Positions 60,201 through 64,000 of a DNA stretch of 64,000 nucleotides are shown in pieces (the stretch's first letter is position 1; every line of letters starts with the position of its first letter). The position numbers and the translations under genes were made by a program. Source of the DNA: Owenia fusiformis (Eukaryota; Annelida; Polychaeta; Sabellida; Oweniidae); contig CAIIXF020000003.1 in NCBI GenBank assembly GCA_903813345.2, forward strand, positions 5,047,815 through 5,111,814, given 5' to 3'. Below the pieces are notes generated by a model. That model ran no database searches, was not told the origin of the DNA, and saw only the letters and a list, made by a program, of their open reading frames with translations.

Positions 60201-63200
60201 TTACCGCATTTTTTTTCAAAATTATCTACAAGTTCTCTGAATTTCAAATCTGACCTCAGATTTGCCTAAATACCTTGTTAATGTCTGGTCTCATTTTGTC
60301 TCATCATCCAGCAAAAGTTCGTACATGATAATTCATGTTTAAGATGTGGGAGGAGATGCCAGACCTGTATGGCTTGCGGAGATCAGCAAGGTCTAGGGCA
60401 GAACCCGAAAGTTACAATGTCAACAGTAAGTCAGATTCCCAAAATTCAAGTAACAGCCCAGGCCAACAAAATGTTGACAGGAACGGTAAACATTGTTTAG
60501 AAGTGTCAAGCAGAGGCTCTCACGATGACAAATTACCCAAGAGACAAAGGATCGAAGACATAAAATCTGTGAGTTCATTTTATTTTTTCACCGTCACCCC
60601 CAAAAAGTGGTGACATACATTGTATTGTTATGGTCTTTTTTTGTGACGGTGGATGGTCGTGGGTGGTTGGCGGTTGGTGGTTGGTGATTGGCATTTGTAA
60701 CAAATTCTTACAACTTCCAATAACTTCAAATATTGTTGAGACTGATTTCAATTTTTCTAAATTATCTACAAGTTTTCTGAAGTTCAAATCTGTATTAGTT
60801 CAAATCTGACTAGATTTGAGATTTTACCTTCAATGACCTTTTTTTCAACTTGTTTTAAATTTTCCACATTTTTTTAAAAGAATTATCTACAAGTTCTCTG
60901 AAGTTCAAATCTAACCTCAGATTTGCCTAAATACCTTGTTAATGTCTGATCTCATTTTGCCTCATCATCTAGCAAAATTTCGTACATGATAATTCATGTT
61001 TTAGATGTGGGAGGAGATGCCAGACCTGTATGGCTTGCGGAGATCTGCAAGATCAAGGGCAGAACCAGAAAGTAGCAAGGTCAACAGTAAGTCAGATTCC
61101 CAAAATTCAAGTAACACCCCAGGCCAACAAAATGTTGACAGCAACGATCAACATTGTGTAGAAGTCTCAAGCAGTGGATTTCATAATGACAAACGACCCG
61201 AGAGACGAAACGTCAAAGACATAAAATCTGTAAGTTCATTTTTATTATGTCACAACCAAAAAGTGGTGACATACTGTTATGGTCTCCATTTTAAAGGATT
61301 AGTCAGGGAATGGGTTCAGATATCGACTTTGAAAATATTCAAAATTGTAATGTCTGAAAAACCAACTCAATCACACAAATTATCAAACCTTGATATCCCA
61401 TCCTTCTTCAAAGAATATTGATTTGTAACACAATTAATGAAGAATGTTGGAATCAAAGACATTGCATATCTTTATGCGAGAATTCAAAAAAAATTCAAGA
61501 GCAAATACTTAATGAACTATATTTATACAAAAAGTTCGAAACATATTATCCAAAACATTGCTTACTTTCTTTGTATAGACATTGAATGCTATATTTCTTG
61601 ATGAGTGAATTTGCATTTAATTATCAAATATAACTAGGACAGTAATAAAAAGCATATTTCACAAACATTTAGTGAGGGACCAAAAGGGCATATATCTTGC
61701 CTTATCCTTTTGTAAGTTCATTTTATTATCATATGTCATGTTGCCTTTTCTATTTAAATAAATTGTTAGCAAAATTTCGTACTTAATAATTCATGTTTTA
61801 GATGTGGGAGGAGATGCCAGACCTGTATGGCTTGCGAAGATCTGCAAGATCAAGGGCAGAACCAGAGAGTAACAAGGTCAACAATAAGTCAGTTAGTGAC
61901 AGCAATGAACATATTTTAGTACGGCAAAGCAATGAACCTATCTTAAGTAGCAGTTATTCCAGTAACACACCAGACAAACAGAGTACTGACAGCAATGATG
62001 AACCCATCTTATTGGTCCAAAGCAATGAACCTATCTTAAGTAGCAGTTATTCCAGTAACACACCAGACGAGCAGAGTACTGACAGCAATGATGAACCCAT
62101 CTTATTGGTCCAAAGCAATGAACCTATCTTAAGTAGAAGCTATTCCAGTAACACACCAGACAAACAGAGTGCTGACAGCAATGATGAACCCATCTTATTG
62201 GTCCAAAGCAATGAACCTATCTTAAGTAGCAGTTATTCCAGTAACACACCAGACAAACAGAGTACTGACAGCAATGATGAACCCATCTTATTGGTCCAAA
62301 GCAATGAACCTATCTTAAGTAGCAGTTATTCCAGTAACACACCAGACAAACAGAGTGCTGACAGCAATGATGAACCCATCTTATTTGTCCAAAGCAATGA
62401 ACCCATCTTATTGTATACATTTATGTGACGTCATAAACAGACAATGTATGTATAAATGCTGTTATATTTTGAAAAAGACTAAGGGATATTAGTCGAAAGT
62501 CTCAATAAATTAAAAATATTCTCTGAAGTAAAGAATTTGACTTGTTTCTGATATATACAAATATTTTTTGCTGAATCTTTTACTGTAAAGTTATACTGAT
62601 TTCTGATTTGCCCCGAACTCTCCATTTTCCATTGGTTTACATGGGAATGACGATTTTCAAAAATTCATCATATTTATCATCAATTTTCGACCTTCATGAT
62701 CGAATAAAATTGGGAAATTTGGAGGTATTGGAAATAAAGTCAAGTTACGTTTCCATCAATATTATAGGTTATTTCATCGCAGGTTAAGTAAAAACGTAAA
62801 GAGGCTCTAAAACGTAGTTCAATGGGGGAGCTAAGGTTGCCAAACTTATGGAGGGGAGTGTAAGCTACCTTTATATTAATCGTTTAAATGATTAGCTAAC
62901 ATTATTTTTTGTAACAAAAACAAAATGACTCTATAGCTATAGGTCTCACTAAAACTTACATAGTTACGCCTGAAATATGTATAAATATTATCAACTAACC
63001 ATATTGAAGCATGAAATGCCGAACACTAACCGAACAGCCGAACACCGTGCACAAAAAATCGAGAGTATGACAATGTGTCACCACTTCAAATAACTGTTTT
63101 CACATTATATGAATTTACATTTCTTAATTTTACATTTACAAACCTTCAAATAATATATCCATTGTATGAATAACGATAAATATGAGTTGACAAATACGTT

Positions 63201-63955
63201 TAAAGGTTTTCTTTGCATTCTTTATTTGAAAACCGTTTTCTTTTGGAGGTGGCGCTGGTTTTCTCCACTTCGTTGACATATCCAACCCGAATGAGGCTAA
63301 ACTTATCGGACATACTGATGTTGGCATGGAAACAATCGACTTGTCATTTTGTGGGGGTTATATCGCTGTGGTTGCACGAGCTAAATTCGCAAATATGAGA
63401 AGTAAGGTATTGATTTACGAACGATACAACGCAGAGAAGGACAATGTAACAAAGGTGAATGAAATTGAAGGTATGCTCTCTTTCCAGTGTATTTATGGTA
63501 TTAGTAATGATAATTCATTTGTCTTTACCCAGACCCAGTTTTGCAATTCGAATGTTTTGATTTTAGCTCACGTGTAATGGTGTACCGCCAAGACAAATTA
63601 CTGTAAAATAAAACAATCATTATCTGTACAAAACAAATGATTCAAAACTGACACAGAAGGATAAGAATCACATTGTCTTATCGATGCATATTAATCATGA
63701 CATACTTAAGAACTAACAAAAATAAGTCAATGGCTTAATATAAACACTTGCAGTTGGGTTCCAGTCATCGAGCTACATTCAGTTCTTAAGTAATTGTCAG
63801 ACGATATTGGTGTCCAATGAGGGTGAAGCCGGCAAGTCGTCTAATGGTACATTCTTTGACCCCGAAGGATCTGTGTCAATTATACGCTTTTCCACGAAAG
63901 ATCTGTCTGGGAATTTCACCAACACAGAGATCGGCTTTACACAATACAATTCCAG
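48081..63955 (+). CDS. MSP130-like (mesenchyme-specific cell surface glycoprotein-like) secreted protein, N-terminal part, 3'-partial
   Basis: Exons 48081-48273, 63249-63470 and 63754-63955 join through phase-1 junctions into 205 codons, with a further donor (GTAATA) at 63956, so the gene continues off the right edge. The start MRCYDYFFGFVILSHVQC is a hydrophobic signal peptide. Then come YDNTTKIIYTVG, GGAGFLHFVDISNPNEAKL, ETIDLSFCGGYIAVVARA and the hallmark TILVSNEGEAG. This order matches the N-terminal beta-propeller-like repeats of MSP130 and related 'choice-of-anchor I' proteins. N-glycosylation sequons (NGT, NFT) are in exon 3. MSP130 is a GPI-anchored glycoprotein of skeletogenic cells in sea urchins, with relatives in mollusc and brachiopod biomineralising tissue. 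The first intron is about 15 kb and contains other gene-like features. Confidence 0.87.
48302..49190. repeat. Fold-back repeat, about 275-bp arms, just after MSP130-like exon 1
   Basis: 48302-48580 (GTTAAGGACCAGTCTTTTTC ... GCAGAACCCATGTAATCCAA) is complementary to 48922-49190. A degenerate third copy of the arm lies at 62605-62770 (CATTTTCCATTGGTTTACAT). Confidence 0.85.
49662..49709 (+). promoter_or_regulatory. CRE palindrome and YY1-like start context
   Basis: TGTGACGTCACA at 49662-49673 contains the full CREB/ATF site TGACGTCA. It is followed within 40 bp by a CpG-rich stretch (CGCGCGTGCG) and GGCGCCATGTTGG. The local CpG density is well above that of the surrounding AT-rich intron, as expected of a promoter. 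Confidence 0.5.
49705..49742 (+). CDS. Candidate first exon (MLDYIELTFLDF, phase 2)
   Basis: ATGTTGGATTACATCG... runs 38 nt to the strong donor GTAAGAT at 49743. It is preceded by a CRE palindrome and a GGCGCCATGTT context typical of a TSS-proximal YY1 site. Its phase (2) is exactly what the exon at 59506 needs (CG then T makes Arg). It may instead be the first exon of an unseen transcript. Confidence 0.4.
49705..62428 (+). CDS. Predicted nested gene: tandem CHD1/CHD2-type N-terminal exons plus 31-residue repeats (chimeric, uncertain)
   Basis: Candidate exons are 49705-49742, 59506-59671, 59982-60113, 60344-60568, 61005-61229 and 61802-62428. Phases are 2, then 0 at every later junction, giving 1413 nt (470 codons plus TGA). 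Four exons start with MWEEMPDLYGLRRSARS, which matches the MWEEYPDVYGVRRSNRSR motif in the disordered N-terminus of vertebrate CHD2 (and CHD1). The preceding exon is acidic/serine-rich (SDTESDSRAAG), like the stretch before that motif in CHD proteins. No chromodomain, helicase or DNA-binding domain is present. The last exon adds five 31-residue repeats, a stop, and AATAAA 75 bp downstream. The gene sits inside intron 1 of the MSP130-like gene, on the same strand. The link from 49742 to 59506 rests only on matching phase and a promoter-like context. It could be a transcribed pseudogene or a fragment captured by repeats. Confidence 0.5.
50066..50305. repeat. G-tract, TATCGTATAAGAGG repeats and a hairpin
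   Basis: Two G-runs (about 13 and 11) at 50071-50101 could form a quadruplex. They are followed by repeats of ATTGTATATTGTATAAGAGG (50105-50215). A near-perfect hairpin then pairs 50224-50252 with 50269-50297 (ACCATCCATTGATCTCTAT). Confidence 0.75.
50868..51345. repeat. Fold-back repeat with about 220-bp arms
   Basis: ATGTTAGGCCAATGCATTAA ... TGATTTGGACTTTGAGACAG on the left is complementary to 51130-51345. Part of the same sequence occurs at 5115-5215. Confidence 0.8.
51992..52600. mobile_element. hAT-type non-autonomous element (609 bp) with perfect 8-bp target duplication
   Basis: Termini TAGGGCTGCCAT and ATGGCAGCCCTA are flanked on both sides by ATAAAATG (51984-51991 and 52601-52608). 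The subterminal regions are rich in GTCGA words (GTCGACAGTCGAACT). It is nested in the 3.9-kb element, so it is younger. Confidence 0.92.
52740..53060. repeat. Degenerate 50-70-bp repeats (TTTGGAGGG-AGTG)
   Basis: The words GGAGGG(G)AGTG-ACCTATTACAATTGTTTCCAAACTTTT recur five to six times with variation. Confidence 0.75.
56015..56237. mobile_element. 223-bp MITE with CAGGCCCGTAGCCAGG termini
   Basis: The left CAGGCCCGTAGCCAGG is exactly inverted at the right (CCTGGCTACGGGCCTG). ACCAT flanks both ends (56010-56014, 56238-56242). Three long C-runs (up to about 22) lie inside. Confidence 0.9.
56604..57110 (+). mobile_element. Mariner-superfamily remnant with C-terminal transposase fragment
   Basis: The plus-strand frame near 56830-57000 reads LWGYDRDRVYKNDIGTIADL, then KSEITCIIQAIPAEECIW. 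This matches the C-terminal 'LWGYLKD-VY...L..L...I...I..IP' pattern of mariner-like transposases. Inverted flanks (CTACCTTATTTCATGACCAT-type at 56700 and ATGGTCATGAAATATGG at 57028) enclose it. The left end resembles CAGAGTGGTAAAAAAACTGG. Confidence 0.7.
57858..58771 (-). CDS. Transposase-like ORF, C-terminal exon (TE-derived, family uncertain)
   Basis: On the minus strand a splice-acceptor-like TTTTTTCCTTCAG ends at 58772. It is followed by an open frame of 304 codons to TAA at 57858 (GG, then YFSKEWIDQEFKDSYISGF...). Recognisable are ECDVIRYITGYIVRSVRR and WIDTLDRGGLITPAKPLV, a pattern (tyrosine-glycine-tyrosine 'GYI', then 'GGL..P') seen in C-terminal parts of P-element/THAP9-like and related transposase-derived proteins. 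A basic tail (FLKKKMADDLGRSLKEKRLR) ends it. I did not find the N-terminal DNA-binding part or a preceding exon. No in-frame ATG starts the exon, so it is a 3' exon or a remnant. It lies antisense inside intron 1 of the MSP130-like gene. The intact frame suggests recent activity or retention. Confidence 0.5.
59506..59671 (+). CDS. CHD-like array, serine/acidic exon
   Basis: The acceptor is TTTCCCCAG and the donor GTAAGT. It begins with one base that completes a codon, then reads SDTESDSRAAGAINTSNSPG and ends KQPKRQRAEVMKP. An alternative acceptor at 59496 would add three residues in the same frame. The second half (SPGQQNVDSN...HCLEVS...PKRQR) is homologous to the second half of the three following exons, so this exon shares their tail but not their MWEE head. 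Confidence 0.55.
59982..60113 (+). CDS. CHD-like array, copy 1 (93-bp internal deletion)
   Basis: 132 nt, phase 0 to 0, acceptor CACGTTTTAG and donor GTAAGT. It reads MWEEMPDLYGLRRSARS and jumps directly to KHCLEVSSRG...KRQR. It is exactly 93 bp (31 codons) shorter than copies 2 and 3. Confidence 0.58.
60344..60568 (+). CDS. CHD-like array, copy 2
   Basis: 225 nt (75 codons), phase 0 to 0, acceptor CATGTTTAAG and donor GTGAGT. It starts MWEEMPDLYGLRRSARSRAE, then SKSDSQNSSNSPGQQNVD, and ends PKRQRIEDIKS. Confidence 0.58.
61005..61229 (+). CDS. CHD-like array, copy 3
   Basis: 225 nt (75 codons), phase 0 to 0, acceptor CATGTTTTAG and donor GTAAGT. It is nearly identical to copy 2 in its first 20 residues and diverges toward the end (RPERRNVKDIKS in place of the LPKRQRIEDIKS-type tail). 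Confidence 0.58.
61802..62428 (+). CDS. CHD-like array, terminal exon with five 31-residue repeats
   Basis: 627 nt to TGA, acceptor CATGTTTTAG. It starts with the same MWEEMPDLYGLRRSARSRAE head. After residue 42 come five tandem 31-residue units (61928-62392) of the type SNEPILSSSYSSNTPDK, then a partial unit and stop (ILLYTFM). The open frame is kept across all units although they differ by several substitutions. Confidence 0.6.
   Translation: MWEEMPDLYGLRRSARSRAEPESNKVNNKSVSDSNEHILVRQSNEPILSSSYSSNTPDKQSTDSNDEPILLVQSNEPILSSSYSSNTPDEQSTDSNDEPILLVQSNEPILSRSYSSNTPDKQSADSNDEPILLVQSNEPILSSSYSSNTPDKQSTDSNDEPILLVQSNEPILSSSYSSNTPDKQSADSNDEPILFVQSNEPILLYTFM
61928..62392 (+). repeat. 93-bp coding tandem repeat, 5 copies
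   Basis: The unit is 93 bp (31 codons). Copies differ at a few codons (K/E, T/A, S/R, L/F), mostly non-synonymous. The core SSNTPDKQSTDSND resembles NSSNTPGQQNVDSND in the neighbouring 225-bp exons, so the repeat probably grew from that exon's middle part. Confidence 0.88.
62504..62509 (+). terminator. Poly(A) signal AATAAA
   Basis: A canonical AATAAA lies 75 bp downstream of the TGA of the last array exon. It is consistent with a real 3' end for the nested plus-strand transcript. Confidence 0.45.
62604..62780. repeat. Third copy of the MSP130-intron fold-back arm
   Basis: TTGCCCCGAACTCTCCATTT TCCATTGGTTTACATGGG and the following AAAGTCAAGTTACGTTTCCAT match 48905-49075 at reduced identity. 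Confidence 0.65.
62781..63248. other. End of MSP130-like intron 1, nothing else recognised
   Basis: AT-rich intron end. The TATGACAATGTGTCACCACTTC block at about 63066-63087 belongs to the same dispersed repeat seen at 2445, 3945, 60605 and 61263. Confidence 0.45.
63249..63470 (+). CDS. MSP130-like exon 2
   Basis: 222 nt, phase 1 to 1, acceptor CTTTTGGAG and donor GTATGC. The frame reads GGAGFLHFVDISNPNEAKL, then SKVLIYERYN, ending NEIE. Two other open frames overlap but give no family match. Confidence 0.88.
63754..63955 (+). CDS. MSP130-like exon 3
   Basis: 202 nt, phase 1 in and 2 out, acceptor CACTTGCAG and donor GTAATA. It reads VGFQSSSYIQFLSNCQTILV, then SNEGEAGKSSNGTFFDPEGS and on to FTQYNS. 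The segment before TILVSNEGE has the expected length but departs from the usual 'VGALPDMLLFTPDG' pattern, so it is divergent or carries local compensating indels. A downstream acceptor at 63800 would be out of phase with exon 2. Confidence 0.82.
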
Positions 63956-64000
63956 GTAATACTCGGTGTTGGAACCTGGTGGTGTAACTATTGCCCTTTT

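Noticed and set aside
1-64000. tRNA, rRNA, CRISPR, operons or bacterial-style signals
   Set aside because: No cloverleaf-like or rRNA segments noticed by eye; introns, AATAAA signals and gene content show animal nuclear DNA, so bacterial categories do not apply.

Overview
The window is animal nuclear DNA: AT-rich, intron-rich and full of repeats. Small coding exons are separated by kilobase introns packed with minisatellites, fold-back elements and decayed DNA transposons. Two recognisable genes are broadly conserved in metazoans (TBC1D32/BROMI and TMEM64). A third resembles MSP130, the biomineralisation-associated surface glycoprotein known from echinoderms, hemichordates, amphioxus, molluscs and brachiopods. 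This points to a marine invertebrate (deuterostome or lophotrochozoan). The sequence alone does not let me name the species.

Layout. (1) About 3.1-30.7 kb, minus strand: the 5' third of TBC1D32 (BROMI, a ciliary/Hedgehog-pathway protein). I can place twelve phase-consistent coding exons (about 457 codons); the C-terminal part with the TBC domain lies off the left edge. Its introns hold several large tandem arrays (17.0-18.2 kb and 25.8-27.7 kb), a 1.77-kb inverted repeat (15.2-16.9 kb), a mariner-type remnant (18.6-19.7 kb) and a large fold-back complex (5-12.3 kb). (2) About 30.8-35.7 kb, plus strand: a complete three-exon TMEM64 (356 aa), head-to-head with TBC1D32. The two share a short bidirectional promoter with a GTCACGTGAC palindrome. 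(3) 35.7-48 kb: TE-rich intergenic DNA with TA-flanked DNA transposons, CTATCACACC-ended elements, a 2.2-kb composite tandem array at 42.7-44.9 kb, and two weak exon-like segments near 40.4-40.7 kb. (4) 48.1-64 kb, plus strand: the 5' end of an MSP130-like gene (three exons, signal peptide, open at the right edge) whose first intron is about 15 kb.

That intron carries the most unusual content. It has a CRE/YY1-like promoter-looking site with a 38-nt candidate first exon at 49.7 kb, several nested transposons, a transposase-like ORF on the minus strand (57.9-58.8 kb), and a plus-strand array of in-frame exons (59.5-62.4 kb). Four of these exons begin with MWEEMPDLYGLRRSARS, a match to the N-terminal motif of the CHD1/CHD2 chromatin remodelers. 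Splice phases, a terminal stop and an AATAAA signal are all consistent with a nested chimeric gene of about 470 codons built from copies of one CHD-type exon plus a 31-residue repeat. I found no tRNA, rRNA or CRISPR features. All gene models were read by eye from splice signals, phase continuity and remembered family sequences; none was tested by alignment or RNA data.
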